64,000 nucleotides of DNA from an uncultured Tropicimonas sp. (GCA_947497945.1 CANMIP010000004.1:62001-126000); one strand, 5' to 3'; counted from the first letter of the stretch, positions 43,475 to 52,530 are shown. Numbers and translations are program-made. Notes: a model not told the origin generated them from the sequence alone.

Positions 43475-43548
43475 GGTCCAACCCCGGCAGCAACGCAGCC
43501 AGCGGTTTCAGATCCATTGGCCCTTCCGTCGCTCCAATACGCCGGAAA

Positions 43549-44019
43549 TCAGATCCTTTGGAAGCCCTCGTGATCGACACCGGTCATCTGCTGCCCCTTC
43601 GTGGCGTCGCGCGGCAGCAGCGAGACCTTGGCTTTGGCTTCATCGGCATTGTGGTAATAGGTCGCCTTCAGATGCCAGAGCCAGCCCTCCAGCCCGATGG
43701 TGACATGCAGGCCATAATTCGGGCTGTCCTGCCGGCGTTGCCATTGGTGCAGGCCCTTGACCACGATGATGCTGCTCTGCGTGCTGCCGACATATTCCCC
43801 CACCGTGCTGCTGTCATCGCCGAAAAGCTTGCAGGTTGTGATGCCCTGCTTGGTGAAAAGCGCCGTCATGCCTTCATCGGTGTTGTAGCGCCGCATGAGC
43901 CATTCGTCATAGACGCTCCGGCTGGAGTTCAGCATCAGGAAGGCTTCGTCATTCCAGGCCTTTCCGTTGCTGTACCCCTTGTAAAGGTCGTGGCTGCCGT
44001 CGTGCAGTGTCAGTCCCAT
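43549..44019 (-). CDS. Orphan protein of unknown family, inserted between ftsY and EamA genes
   Basis: 156 residues, no signal peptide and no membrane helix. The sequence is rich in Trp, Tyr and His (GLEGWLWHLKATYYHNADEA, VVKGLHQWQRRQD) and contains DDSSTVGEYVGSTQSSIIVV. I recognise no family. A GGGAGA ribosome site precedes the ATG. It may have been inserted into an otherwise conserved gene order, and could be a toxin, immunity or other accessory protein, but nothing in the sequence proves that. Confidence 0.65.
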   Translation of the reverse strand: MGLTLHDGSHDLYKGYSNGKAWNDEAFLMLNSSRSVYDEWLMRRYNTDEGMTALFTKQGITTCKLFGDDSSTVGEYVGSTQSSIIVVKGLHQWQRRQDSPNYGLHVTIGLEGWLWHLKATYYHNADEAKAKVSLLPRDATKGQQMTGVDHEGFQRI

Positions 44020-44121
44020 CGCGCATGTCTCCCGGTTGCGAAGGCGCGCGCCTTCGCAAGTTCCTGTTTTAGCAGGGACACGCTAACGGGGTTCCCCCGT
44101 CTGGCAAAGCTCAGACTGGCG

Positions 44122-45273
44122 TCAGTCGCCCGCGCCGGTCAGGGCGGCGGCGAATTCCTCGGGATCGAAGGGCTGGAGATCGTCGATCTGCTCGCCAACG
44201 CCGATCGCGTGGATTGGCAGGCCGAACTTGTCCGCCAGCGCCACCAGCACGCCGCCTCGCGCCGTGCCGTCGAGCTTGGTCATCACGAGGCCGGAAACAT
44301 CGGACAGTTTCTGGAAGGTCTCGACCTGGGAGAGCGCGTTCTGCCCCGTCGTCGCATCCAGCACCAGCAAGGTGTTATGCGGCGCATCGGGATCCTTCTT
44401 GCGGATCACCCGGACGATCTTGGCCAGCTCTTCCATCAGGTCGGCGCGGTTCTGCAAGCGCCCGGCCGTGTCGATCATCAACAGGTCCGCGCCATCGCGC
44501 TGCGCCTGTTCCATCGCGTCGAAGGCGAGGCTGGCGGGATCGGATCCCTCGGGTGCGGTCAGAACGGGGACGCCGGCGCGCTCGCCCCAGACCTGCAACT
44601 GCTCGACTGCAGCCGCGCGGAACGTGTCGCCGGCGGCAATCACCACGTCCTTGCCCGCGGCGCGGAACTGGCTTGCGAGCTTGCCGATGGTCGTGGTCTT
44701 GCCGGAACCATTGACGCCAACGACCAGCACCACCTGCGGCTTGTTCGGATAGAGCGGCATCGGCCGGGCAACCGGCTCCATGATCCGCGCGACCTCGGAG
44801 GCCAGCAGCGCCTTGATCTCGGCCGAGGACAGCTTCTTGCCGAAGCGCCCCTCCGCCATGTTGGCGGTGACCCGCAAGGCCGTATCGACGCCCATGTCGG
44901 AGGCGATGAGCAGCTCTTCGAGCTGTTCGAGCATGTCGTCATCCAGCGCCCGGCGGACAACCGGGCCGGTCTCGTTCCGACCCAGGAGACGTCCGATCAG
45001 GCCGGGGCGCGACGGCGCGGCATCGGGGGCTGCATCGGGACCGGGAGCGGAAACGGGTTCGGGCCGGGTTTCGGAGCTCGGCGCGGGGTTCGGCTCTTGG
45101 CTCGGCTCGGGAGCCGGTTCAGGCGCAGGAGCCGGCTCGGGATCCGCGACGGCTTCGGGCGCGGCATCGACAAGCTCTTCCTCGCCGCCATCCTGCACGA
45201 TGGCCTCAAGCCCCTCATCGAGCTTCGAAGAGGATTTGAACAGCCGGTCCTTGAGTTTCTTGAAAAATGCCAT
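44122..45273 (-). CDS. ftsY: Signal recognition particle receptor FtsY
   Basis: 383 residues. Acidic Pro/Glu/Ala-rich A-domain (about 37-90) after a short basic N-terminus (MAFFKKLKDRLFKSS); then the NG GTPase: G1 VVGVNGSGKTTT (185-195), DTFRAAAVEQL, DTAGRLQN, TKLDGTARGG. Docks SRP-ribosome complexes at the membrane for co-translational insertion. The start follows a weak Shine-Dalgarno. Single-gene unit with a lysoplasmalogenase gene upstream on the same strand. Confidence 0.96.
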   Translation of the reverse strand: MAFFKKLKDRLFKSSSKLDEGLEAIVQDGGEEELVDAAPEAVADPEPAPAPEPAPEPSQEPNPAPSSETRPEPVSAPGPDAAPDAAPSRPGLIGRLLGRNETGPVVRRALDDDMLEQLEELLIASDMGVDTALRVTANMAEGRFGKKLSSAEIKALLASEVARIMEPVARPMPLYPNKPQVVLVVGVNGSGKTTTIGKLASQFRAAGKDVVIAAGDTFRAAAVEQLQVWGERAGVPVLTAPEGSDPASLAFDAMEQAQRDGADLLMIDTAGRLQNRADLMEELAKIVRVIRKKDPDAPHNTLLVLDATTGQNALSQVETFQKLSDVSGLVMTKLDGTARGGVLVALADKFGLPIHAIGVGEQIDDLQPFDPEEFAAALTGAGD

Positions 45274-45355
45274 GTGGTCTTTCCGCTGGGAGTTGCCCCC
45301 ACCTAATCACAAGCTTGTGCATTTGGAAGGCCGGCATTGCCGCATCGGGCCGCGA

Positions 45356-46006
45356 TCAGGGCAGGAAGGCAACGAGAAACAGCGCCTGCGCCGACCAATA
45401 GAGCATCCAGATGGCGAAAGGCGCGATCCGGCGCGCGATATGCCCCTCCGGCAGCAGGAACAGCTCTGCCGCCAGGATTGCATCGGAGGCGATGAAACAG
45501 AGCGCGGCAATGAGCGGCAGCAGGGCAGCCTCCCGCGGCAGGGCGAGCGCCGCGAGCCCCATGGCGAGGATGATGGCAATATAGCTCATGACCGGCCATC
45601 GCAGCGCGCCCGTGGCCGGCCAGAGCAGCCGGGCCATGACCAGGCCGAAGCCCAGAAGCAGCAGGATGGGCACGCCCTTGCCGGCGAGATTGACCAAGGC
45701 GGCCTGCCCGCTGGTGGCGAAGAGCCCCAGATAGGCCAGATGCGCGGCGGCGAAGGAGATAAGGCCGGCGAGGAAGGCGCGCTCGCCCTCGCGCGAGAGC
45801 AGCAGGTCGCCAAGCGCCCCGAGGCCAAGGCCAAGCACCAGCCAGCCCGGCGCCCCCGCAACCAGCGCCGCGAGCGCCAGCAGCGCCGTGGAGGCGGTCT
45901 TGAGGAGCGATTTCGCGCCACCGGGGGCGGCATCGCAGAACCGGACAAGGTAAATTGCGGAGACAAGCGCGGCGAAGGCGGCGAGGATCTGGGGCAGCTC
46001 GAACAT
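45356..46006 (-). CDS. YhhN family lysoplasmalogenase
   Basis: 216 residues, about eight transmembrane helices. Motifs KSLLKTASTALLALAA, GLGLGALGDLLLS and FIASDAILAAELF with their conserved Asp match the YhhN/TMEM86 family, which cleaves the vinyl-ether bond of lysoplasmalogens. Whether this bacterium makes plasmalogens is unknown, so the physiological substrate is open. Divergent from a small secreted protein gene. Confidence 0.86.
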   Translation of the reverse strand: MFELPQILAAFAALVSAIYLVRFCDAAPGGAKSLLKTASTALLALAALVAGAPGWLVLGLGLGALGDLLLSREGERAFLAGLISFAAAHLAYLGLFATSGQAALVNLAGKGVPILLLLGFGLVMARLLWPATGALRWPVMSYIAIILAMGLAALALPREAALLPLIAALCFIASDAILAAELFLLPEGHIARRIAPFAIWMLYWSAQALFLVAFLP

Positions 46007-46115
46007 GTCCCTCCGCTAGCAAGCCGCCACCGCCCCTGTCACGCATTCCGTAACGGCGCTGGAGCGGGACGGCCGGATCTGGCATGGTCCCGGCAACCGA
46101 CCGAACGGAGCTTCC

Positions 46116-46511
46116 ATGTCCCGACTTGTTGCCCTTGCCCTGCTTGCCTGCCCGCTCCCGGCCCTTGCCGACACACCGCTGAGCGCGGAAGAGTTCGACG
46201 CGCTGACACGCGGCCGGGTGTTGCATTTCTATTCGCAGGGCCAGCCCTATGGCGCCGAGCGCTACGAGCCGGATCGCAATGTCACCTGGACCTTCCTTGA
46301 TGGTGAATGCAAGACGGGCCGCTGGTATCCGCAGGGCGAGCAGATCTGCTTCGTCTATGAGGGCGGAGAAGGCCCGCAATGCTGGAGCTTCTTCGCCCGT
46401 GGCGACAAGCTGCGCGCGCGGTTCGAGAACGGCGAGGGCGAAACCGAAGTCTACGAGGCCGGCGAAATCGATGAGCCGCTCACCTGCCTCGGCCCGAAAA
46501 TCGGGGTGTGA
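46116..46511 (+). CDS. Small secreted protein (DUF995-like)
   Basis: 131 residues with a signal peptide (MSRLVALALLACPLPALAD). Mature part has RVLHFYSQGQPYGAERYEPD, TWTFLDGECKTGRWYPQGEQ and two further Cys that may pair. The pattern resembles periplasmic DUF995-type proteins of alphaproteobacteria. A short gene ending 22 bp before a bidirectional terminator. Confidence 0.72.
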   Translation: MSRLVALALLACPLPALADTPLSAEEFDALTRGRVLHFYSQGQPYGAERYEPDRNVTWTFLDGECKTGRWYPQGEQICFVYEGGEGPQCWSFFARGDKLRARFENGEGETEVYEAGEIDEPLTCLGPKIGV

Positions 46512-46532
46512 GCCCGGTGCTCCATAATAATC

Positions 46533-46566
46533 AGCGCGCCCGCAATACAGCCGGGCGCGCCAATTT
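46533..46566. terminator. Bidirectional terminator between convergent genes
   Basis: GCGCGCCCG (46534-46542) and CGGGCGCGC (46552-46560) form a perfect 9-bp stem with a 9-nt loop. On the plus side it runs into CAATTTCTTC; on the minus side into TGATTATTATGG. It serves the secreted-protein gene and the outer-membrane gene. Confidence 0.65.
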
Positions 46567-46596
46567 CTTCGAAACCGGGACGGGGAAAGTCCCTGC

Positions 46597-47307
46597 CTAC
46601 TGTCCGAAGCGGTAGTTCAGGCCGATATTGACGGAGTGGTAATCCGGCGTTGCCTTGGTGTCGTAGCCATCGCTGTCGGTCAGCTTTTCGCTGCCGTAAT
46701 TCGTGTATTGATACTCGCCGCGCAGAGACCAGCGATCGCTGATCGCGCGCTCAAGGCCGACCCCGCCGAGATAACCGGTGCGATTGAAGTTCTCGTCGAA
46801 CTCCCCGCCCGCATCGCGGGTCACGCTATAGTCGAACTTTCCGTAGGACGCGCCGGCGAATCCGTAGAACAGCGTCTCGCGGGCGATCTCGGTGCCGGCC
46901 GAGCCGCGCAGGGACAGCGCGTAGTCGAGCGAATTCTCGCCCTCCCCTTCGGAATTGTCGAAATCGGCGGAGATGTTGCCACCCGTCGCCGCAACCTCTA
47001 CCCCGAGCAGAACCGGCGCGAGATCCCAGCGATAGCCGAGCTGGACGCCGAAGCTCGTGCCGCCAAGATCCAGCTCGCCGATATCGTCGGTGCCGGAGAT
47101 GCCCGGTCCGGACACGCCAACCTGGTCGTCGCCCGGGAAGGCCCAGCCCAGCGAAAGGCCGGCATAGGCCCCGGCGAAGCCGACCGGCGCGGAGGTCACC
47201 ACCTCGACAATCGGCGTTTCAGGGGTCGTTTGGGTGAGGCCGCCAGCAAGTGCGGGGCCGGAGAACGCGCATAGCATTAGCGCAAGCGCGAGAGGCGTCT
47301 TGGTCAT
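46597..47307 (-). CDS. Outer-membrane beta-barrel protein
   Basis: 236 residues with a signal peptide (MTKTPLALALMLCAFSGPALAG) and an eight-stranded Omp25/OmpA-like barrel: FAGAYAGLSLGWAF, SFGVQLGYRWDLAPVLLGVE, SLRGEYQYTNYG and the C-terminal aromatic VNIGLNYRFGQ. Porin-like or structural role in the outer membrane. Two ACAGGCAG repeats lie directly before the start codon. Longer in-frame start upstream lacks a signal and was rejected. Confidence 0.88.
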   Translation of the reverse strand: MTKTPLALALMLCAFSGPALAGGLTQTTPETPIVEVVTSAPVGFAGAYAGLSLGWAFPGDDQVGVSGPGISGTDDIGELDLGGTSFGVQLGYRWDLAPVLLGVEVAATGGNISADFDNSEGEGENSLDYALSLRGSAGTEIARETLFYGFAGASYGKFDYSVTRDAGGEFDENFNRTGYLGGVGLERAISDRWSLRGEYQYTNYGSEKLTDSDGYDTKATPDYHSVNIGLNYRFGQ

Positions 47308-47591
47308 GTCACTGCCTGTATGTCTGCCTGTAGCTTTTTTATACAGCTCCGCCCCCGGGGGAACGCGCCGCGAGGGCACACTTGTCTGCCCCGGCATTTC
47401 CACTCAAGAAAAAACCTCTCTTTTGGAGGAGGTTGAGACCCAGTGTTGCAGGTATATGTATTCTAAATCCATCTTTTTATTGCGGTTTCCCGCAAGCCCG
47501 GACGTTCGCTTGCCGCAAAGTCGCAGGAAACGGGTCGCGATGCGGGCGGCGCCCGCTTAGTCTGGAGTCCAAACAGCACAACAGGTCCGAG
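47308..47591. promoter_or_regulatory. Divergent promoter region of the outer-membrane and Ada-like genes
   Basis: 284 bp, AT-rich in its centre (47440-47480). TGCCTGTA occurs twice (47313 and 47325) next to the outer-membrane gene start. CTCAA...CCTCTC and GGAGG...TTGAG (47403-47437) form an interrupted inverted repeat. TTGAGA at 47433 with a TATGTA/TATTCT stretch 16-20 bp later is a weak plus-strand promoter. Confidence 0.4.
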
Positions 47592-48440
47592 ATGAACGCT
47601 CCCCAATCGCCCTATCACTTCGAGGTCATGCGCCGCGCGCTGGACGAGATCGATGCCGCTTCCGAGGCCGGCGAACTGCTCTCGCTCGAAGGGCTGGCAG
47701 CGCGGATGAACATGAGCCCGGCGCATTTCCAGCGGCTGTTCAGCCAGTGGGTCGGGGTCTCGCCGAAGCGCTACCAGCAATACCTGACCCTGGAGCAGGC
47801 CAAGGTGCTGCTGCGGGAGAACTTCACGACGCTGGAAGCGGCCGGTGCCGTGGGCCTGTCCGGCACCAGCCGGCTGCATGACATGTTCCTCCGTTGGGAA
47901 GCGATGACCCCGGGGGAATATGCGCGCAGCGGCGCCGGGCTGGAGATCTTCTGGGGCTGGTTCGAAAGCCCCTTCGGCCCAGCCCTCTTCATGGCGACCG
48001 AGAAGGGGATCTGCGGCATCGCCTTTGCCGCCGAGACCGGCGCCGAGGCGGCAATGACGGATATGCTGTCGCGCTGGCCGCGGGCCCGGTTCACCGAGGA
48101 TCCGATGGCGATCCGCCCCTGGGTCAAGGCCGCACTCGGCGAGACCGATGGAGAGGCGCGGCTCTATCTCATCGGCGCCCCCTTCCAGATCAAGGTCTGG
48201 GAAGCCCTGCTCCAGATCCCGACCGGCCATGTCACGACCTATTCCGAGATCGCCTATGCCATCGGCAACCCGCGCGCCGTCCGGGCCGTCGGCACGGCGG
48301 TGGGGCGCAACCCGGTGAGCTGGCTGATCCCCTGCCACCGCGCGATCCGGAAATCGGGCGGGCTTGGAGGCTATCATTGGGGCCTGCCGGTCAAGCGGGC
48401 CCTGTTGGCCTGGGAATCGGCCCGGCTGGAGGCCGATTGA
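47592..48440 (+). CDS. ada: Ada-like AraC / methylated-DNA-protein-cysteine methyltransferase
   Basis: 282 residues. The N-terminal AraC-type helix-turn-helix (about 30-115: LSLEGLAARMNMSPAHFQRL) is fused to the MGMT domain with acceptor Cys248 in WLIPCHRAIRKSGG and FQIKVWEALLQIPTGHVTTY. It lacks the Cys-rich Ada N-terminal zinc domain, so it repairs O6-methylguanine but cannot sense phosphotriesters like E. coli Ada. Probably also an activator of alkylation-damage genes. Confidence 0.9.
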   Translation: MNAPQSPYHFEVMRRALDEIDAASEAGELLSLEGLAARMNMSPAHFQRLFSQWVGVSPKRYQQYLTLEQAKVLLRENFTTLEAAGAVGLSGTSRLHDMFLRWEAMTPGEYARSGAGLEIFWGWFESPFGPALFMATEKGICGIAFAAETGAEAAMTDMLSRWPRARFTEDPMAIRPWVKAALGETDGEARLYLIGAPFQIKVWEALLQIPTGHVTTYSEIAYAIGNPRAVRAVGTAVGRNPVSWLIPCHRAIRKSGGLGGYHWGLPVKRALLAWESARLEAD

Positions 48441-48548
48441 CCCACACAGGCTGAGCAAATCCTCGCCAAACCGCATTTCCGGGGATGCCACGCCCGGGGA
48501 AAGCGCGTATTAGAAAGGGACAACAAGACCCTCCAAGAGGCACAGAGC

Positions 48549-49202
48549 ATGACATTCCGAGTTCCCCTGACCGCCCTGGCCGGCAGCATATTCCTGCTCG
48601 CCGCCTGCACCGATCCCTCGCAGCTGGATCCGAACAAGAATTACACCCGCGACACCGCCTTTGTCGGCGCCGCGATCGGCACCGTCGCCGGGCTTGGCGC
48701 CAGCGGCGGCACGGCCAAGGGCGCGCTGATCGGCGCCGCGGTTGGCGCCGGGACCGGCGCGCTTGTCGGCAACCGCTTGGATGCACAGGCCGAAGCCCTG
48801 CGTGCGTCGATCTCCAACGACAACATCTCGATCACCCAGGATGGCGACCTGCTGCGCGTGACCATGCCGCAGGACATCCTCTTCGCCATCGACAGCACCG
48901 ATCTCAGCCCGGCGCTGCAGGGCGATCTCGGCGCGCTGGCCGCCAACCTGAACCAGTTCCCGGAAAGCCAGGCCGAGATTGTCGGCCATACCGACAATAC
49001 CGGTGACGCCGGCTATAACCGCGATCTCTCGGTCCGCCGCGCCCAGGCTGTCAGCGGCGTCCTGATCAATAACGGCGTCGCGTCCTCGCGCCTCACCGCC
49101 TCCGGCATGGGCGAGGACAGCCCGCTCGCCTCCAACCTGACCGAGGAAGGACGCGCCCAGAACCGCCGCGTCGAGATCCTCATCCGCTCGAACCAGGTCT
49201 GA
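48549..49202 (+). CDS. OmpA family lipoprotein
   Basis: 217 residues. Lipobox LLAAC with Cys20, a glycine-zipper stretch (about 40-76, ALIGAAVGAGTGALVG) and a C-terminal OmpA peptidoglycan-binding domain (DILFAIDSTDLSP, EIVGHTDNTGDAGYNRDLS, RRAQAVSGVL, RAQNRRVEILI). YiaD-like; anchors outer membrane to the cell wall. Followed by a GC-rich hairpin. Confidence 0.93.
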   Translation: MTFRVPLTALAGSIFLLAACTDPSQLDPNKNYTRDTAFVGAAIGTVAGLGASGGTAKGALIGAAVGAGTGALVGNRLDAQAEALRASISNDNISITQDGDLLRVTMPQDILFAIDSTDLSPALQGDLGALAANLNQFPESQAEIVGHTDNTGDAGYNRDLSVRRAQAVSGVLINNGVASSRLTASGMGEDSPLASNLTEEGRAQNRRVEILIRSNQV

Positions 49203-49211
49203 CCCGGACCG

Positions 49212-49236
49212 GGCGCGCCCGTCCGTGGCGCGCCCG
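49212..49236 (+). terminator. Hairpin after the OmpA lipoprotein gene
   Basis: GGGCGCGCC (49212-49220), 7-nt loop CGTCCGT, and GGCGCGCCC (49228-49236) form a perfect 9-bp stem 10 bp after the stop. It runs into GAATCTTCCC, so the T-tract is poor. Confidence 0.55.
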
Positions 49237-49269
49237 AATCTTCCCGCCCTTGCGAAACCGCGCGAAAAG

Positions 49270-49288
49270 TGGTCAAGTTACCTGACCA
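49270..49288. promoter_or_regulatory. Palindromic operator upstream of the GntR gene
   Basis: TGGTCA (49270-49275) and TGACCA (49283-49288) are perfect inverted arms with a 7-nt spacer, 17 bp before the start of the GntR/FCD regulator. Likely autoregulation. The TGGTC arm also occurs before lldD. Confidence 0.55.
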
Positions 49289-49305
49289 ATTCAGCCGGTT
49301 TCCAG

Positions 49306-50073
49306 ATGCCATTCACGCCCATCCACGCCGAAAAGCTCAGCAACGCCGTTGTCGACCAGATCGAGAAGCTGATCCTGCGCGGCATCCTGCGGCCGTCGGA
49401 ACGCTTGCCGTCCGAACGCGACCTGTCCGAGCGGCTCGGCGTCTCGCGCCCCTCCCTGCGGGAAGCCCTGTCCGAACTCGAAGAGCGGGGGCTGATCCAG
49501 AGGAAGGCCGGCGCGGGCATATTCGTCTCCGAGATCACGGCCGCCGCCTTTTCGCTGCCCCTGATCGACCTGTTCTCGCGCCACGACGAGGCCGTCTTCG
49601 ATTATCTCGCCTTTCGCCGCGACATGGAGGGGCTGGCCGCAGAACGCGCCGCCCGGCTAGGCTCAGAGACCGATCTCGCGGTGATCGAAGAGATCATGAC
49701 CCGGATGGAAAAGGCGCATGAACGCCGCTCCGGCGCCGAGGAAGCACGGCTCGACGCAGATTTTCACCTCGCCATCGTCGAGGCCAGCCATAACATCGTC
49801 ATGCTGCACATGATGCGGGCGACTTACCAGCTTCTGCGCGAGGGTGTTTTCTACAACCGCCAGGAATTGTTCCGCCAGCGCGTGACCCGCTCCGACCTGC
49901 TGGAGCAGCACCGCGCCATCCAGCGCGCCATTCTCGCGCGCGACCCGGACGGGGCGCGCAAGGCCGTGGAAGACCATCTCGATTATGTCGAGGGGGCGAT
50001 GCTGGACCTGAGGCGCGCGGACCACAACGAGGCGATTGCACGGCAGCGGCTCGAACATACCCGCGGCAGCTGA
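49306..50073 (+). CDS. GntR family regulator, FCD subfamily
   Basis: 255 residues. N-terminal winged helix-turn-helix (about 9-75: LPSERDLSERLGVSRPSLRE) and a C-terminal FCD ligand-binding domain (about 95-235) with Asp/His metal ligands in DADFHLAIVEASHN and LLEQHRAIQRAI. PdhR/LldR/GlcC-like: responds to an organic acid such as pyruvate, lactate or glycolate. MPFTPIHAEKLS is the start; an upstream in-frame start lies across the operator and is rejected. Confidence 0.88.
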   Translation: MPFTPIHAEKLSNAVVDQIEKLILRGILRPSERLPSERDLSERLGVSRPSLREALSELEERGLIQRKAGAGIFVSEITAAAFSLPLIDLFSRHDEAVFDYLAFRRDMEGLAAERAARLGSETDLAVIEEIMTRMEKAHERRSGAEEARLDADFHLAIVEASHNIVMLHMMRATYQLLREGVFYNRQELFRQRVTRSDLLEQHRAIQRAILARDPDGARKAVEDHLDYVEGAMLDLRRADHNEAIARQRLEHTRGS

Positions 50074-50202
50074 CGGCTCGGGCAGGGAAACGGCCCTGCC
50101 CATTGCAAGTCATCGACCCGCCCGCCTGGTGAACCCGGCGCGGATACCGCGTCGACATCCCGCCCGCGCACAGCCGGCGCTTCGCAGGAACACCTTCGGC
50201 AA

Positions 50203-50232
50203 AATGAAAAGGCCGGCGAAACCGCCGGCCTT
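50203..50232 (-). terminator. Terminator of the F0 ATP synthase operon
   Basis: On the minus strand AAGGCCGGCG, loop GTTT, CGCCGGCCTT then TTCATTTT: a perfect 10-bp stem with a T-rich tail, 26 bp after the atpF stop. Confidence 0.85.
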
Positions 50233-50258
50233 CAAACTTGTTCCAGGCGAACGCCCCG

Positions 50259-50819
50259 CTAGTGCAGACGGGCATCCACGACACGAATGCTCTCGTCGAT
50301 CATCGCGGCGGCATCGACATCGCTCATGCCCTTGGCAACCACCTGACCGGCGGCAGCAACGGCAACGCTGATGGCGCTGTCGCGAACTTCCCTGACCGCG
50401 CCGGCCTCGGCCGAAGCGATCTGGTCCTCGGCGGCCTGCAAACGGCGGGCAATCGACTTTTCAAGTTCGAGCTTGGCCTGCTTGGCGGCCACCTCGCCAT
50501 CGGCCTTGGCCTGCTGCACGATCAGGTCGGCCTGTTCGGAAACCTCACGCTGCTTGCGCTCGAACGAGGCCAGAACGGTCTGGGCCTCCTCGCGTAGCGC
50601 ACGGGCTTCATCCAGATCCTTGCGGATCGTGTCGGCCCGGTCGTCCAGCATCTTGCCGAGCATCCCCGGCACCTTGAAATAGACCAGCACGCCGATGAAG
50701 ACGATGAAGGCGATCAGGACGACGAAGTCGGTATTGCCGAGCGAGAAGAACGGGCCCGAGGCGGCGAAAGCCGGCATGGCGGCGCCCGAAAGGGCGGCGG
50801 ACAGGATGAGCTTGCGCAT
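50259..50819 (-). CDS. atpF: F0F1 ATP synthase subunit b
   Basis: 186 residues. One N-terminal transmembrane helix (about 27-47, FVVLIAFIVFIGVLVYFKV) and a long charged coiled coil (about 55-160) forming the peripheral stalk with b'. A short leader ([20 protein letters not shown]) resembles a signal sequence, seen in other alphaproteobacterial b subunits. Last gene of the operon, overlapping b' by one base. Confidence 0.92.
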   Translation of the reverse strand: MRKLILSAALSGAAMPAFAASGPFFSLGNTDFVVLIAFIVFIGVLVYFKVPGMLGKMLDDRADTIRKDLDEARALREEAQTVLASFERKQREVSEQADLIVQQAKADGEVAAKQAKLELEKSIARRLQAAEDQIASAEAGAVREVRDSAISVAVAAAGQVVAKGMSDVDAAAMIDESIRVVDARLH

Positions 50820-51403
50820 CAGGCGTCTCCCTTGATCTGGGCTTCGACCGCGGCAGCCACGGCCCCCGCATCGACCGGACGGCCCAGCGAGGACACGATC
50901 TCGGCCGCGGCTTCCTTGGCCACGGTATCGACCGCTTCAAGCGCGCTGTCGCGGATCTCTGCGATATGGGCAGCCGACTCGGCGGCCTTCGCGGAAATCT
51001 CGGCATCGGCCTTGGCGGTCGCCTTGTCCAGCTCGTCCTTGATTACGGCACGGGTCTCGGCCGCAATCTTCTGGGCCTCGGCGCGCGCCTCGGCCAGAGC
51101 TTTCTCGTAAGCCTTCTCGGCCTCGACCGCCTTGAGCTTGAGCTCTTCGGCCGCGGCAATGTCATTGGTGATCGTGCCCTTGCGCTCGGCGAGAACGCCG
51201 GCGATGCGGGGCAGCGCGATCCTGGTCAGGATAAAGTAGATCGCAAGGATCGCGATGATCAGCCAGAAAATCTGGTTCGGAAAGGTCGCAAAATCAAGCT
51301 GCGGCATACCGGCGCCCTCGGCTGCATGTGCAGCGTCAGCGGCCCCGTGCGCGGCGTCCGTCGCGTGTTCCGTTGCTGTGGTTGCGTGGCTGTCGCCTGC
51401 CAT
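50819..51403 (-). CDS. atpF': F0F1 ATP synthase subunit b'
   Basis: 194 residues. Ala/His-rich N-terminus ([20 protein letters not shown]), one membrane helix ([20 protein letters not shown]) and a long helical stalk. Second, divergent copy of subunit b, typical of photosynthetic bacteria and alphaproteobacteria. The ATG follows AGGAGGACAGC; the in-frame start 10 codons upstream is weaker. Confidence 0.92.
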   Translation of the reverse strand: MAGDSHATTATEHATDAAHGAADAAHAAEGAGMPQLDFATFPNQIFWLIIAILAIYFILTRIALPRIAGVLAERKGTITNDIAAAEELKLKAVEAEKAYEKALAEARAEAQKIAAETRAVIKDELDKATAKADAEISAKAAESAAHIAEIRDSALEAVDTVAKEAAAEIVSSLGRPVDAGAVAAAVEAQIKGDA

Positions 51404-51487
51404 GCTGTCCTCCTGGATCTGGAAGTTCACCAAGGGGGCCGAGCGCGTCGGCCCGCCCCCCTGGCGGCAAGGATCTCAGAAGTTCTC

Positions 51488-51712
51488 TTAGACGGCGAAC
51501 ATCAGCAGAAGCGCGACCAGGAACGAGAAGATGCCCAGGGCTTCGGCAAACGCGATACCGATGAAGAGAGTTGCGGTCTGGCTGGCAGCCGCGGTCGGGT
51601 TGCGCAGGGCGCCGGACAGGAAGTTGCCGGCCACGTGGCCAACACCGATGGCGGCTGCGCCGGAACCGATAGCTGCGAGGCCTGCGCCGATATGTGCGAG
51701 ATCGCCTTCCAT
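51488..51712 (-). CDS. atpE: F0F1 ATP synthase subunit c
   Basis: 74 residues; two membrane helices of the proton-driven c-ring. Glycine-rich first helix ([17 protein letters not shown]), polar loop RNPT, and the proton-carrying Glu57 in [13 protein letters not shown]. No extended Na+-binding pattern (no Gln/Ser ligand set), so proton coupling is expected. Between a and b' genes. Confidence 0.96.
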   Translation of the reverse strand: MEGDLAHIGAGLAAIGSGAAAIGVGHVAGNFLSGALRNPTAAASQTATLFIGIAFAEALGIFSFLVALLLMFAV

Positions 51713-51776
51713 GATGAATTCTCCTTGCGATTGGAAGTTGGTGTTTTGGTGTTTCGGGGACCGGTTGCCGCCCGCC

Positions 51777-52526
51777 TCAGTGCGAGGGATGCAGCGCGTC
51801 CTTGAGGTAGACGCAGGTCAGGATGGTAAAGACATAGGCCTGGATGAAGGCCACGAGGACTTCGAGCCCGTAGACCGCCGTGATGGCCAGGATCGAGAAC
51901 GGCGCGATGGTGGCGACCGCGGCGAAGCCCGCGAACACCTTGATCACCGCGTGACCGGCCATGATGTTGCCGGCGAGACGAATGGAGTGGCTCACCGGGC
52001 GGACGAAATACGAGATGATCTCGATCACCGCGAGGATCGGGCGCAGCGCCATCGGCGCCGAGCTGACCCAGAACAGGCCGAGGAACTTGGTGCCGTTGAG
52101 CACGAAACCGAGCACGGTCACCGTCAGGAACACCGCCAACGCGAGGATCGCCGTGACGGCGATATGCGAGGTGGTGGCGAAGGACATCGGCAGCAGGCCG
52201 AGGAAGTTCGCGGTCACGATGAACATGAAGAGCGTCATGATATAGGGGAAGAAGCGAACGGCATCCTTGCCGGCCACATCCTCGACCATCTTGTAGACAA
52301 AGCCATAGGCCAGCTCGGCGACCGACTGGGCGCGGCTGGGGATGATGGCGCGGCCACGGGTGCCGACGACGAGCAGCAGGACAACAGCGCCGACCGCGAG
52401 TGCGAGCCAGAGCGTCACGTTCGTGGGCGTGAGCATGCCGATATGGTCGCCGCCGAAGAGCGGTTCGACCTTGAACTGGTCCATCGGGTGAATCTGGATA
52501 CCGCCGCCGTGTGCTTCGTCTGCCAA
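51777..52526 (-). CDS. atpB: F0F1 ATP synthase subunit a (TTG start)
   Basis: 249 residues from a TTG start: (M)[17 protein letters not shown] matches the N-terminus of Rhodobacterales subunit a, and AGAGGGA-like sequence lies upstream. The alternative ATG 7 codons earlier is inside atpI and would add MKRGTET. Essential Arg183 in [14 protein letters not shown], with the conserved IISYFVRPV before it. Forms the proton half-channels. The start lies 4 nt after the atpI stop. Confidence 0.93.
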   Translation of the reverse strand: MADEAHGGGIQIHPMDQFKVEPLFGGDHIGMLTPTNVTLWLALAVGAVVLLLVVGTRGRAIIPSRAQSVAELAYGFVYKMVEDVAGKDAVRFFPYIMTLFMFIVTANFLGLLPMSFATTSHIAVTAILALAVFLTVTVLGFVLNGTKFLGLFWVSSAPMALRPILAVIEIISYFVRPVSHSIRLAGNIMAGHAVIKVFAGFAAVATIAPFSILAITAVYGLEVLVAFIQAYVFTILTCVYLKDALHPSH

Positions 52527-52530
52527 CGTC

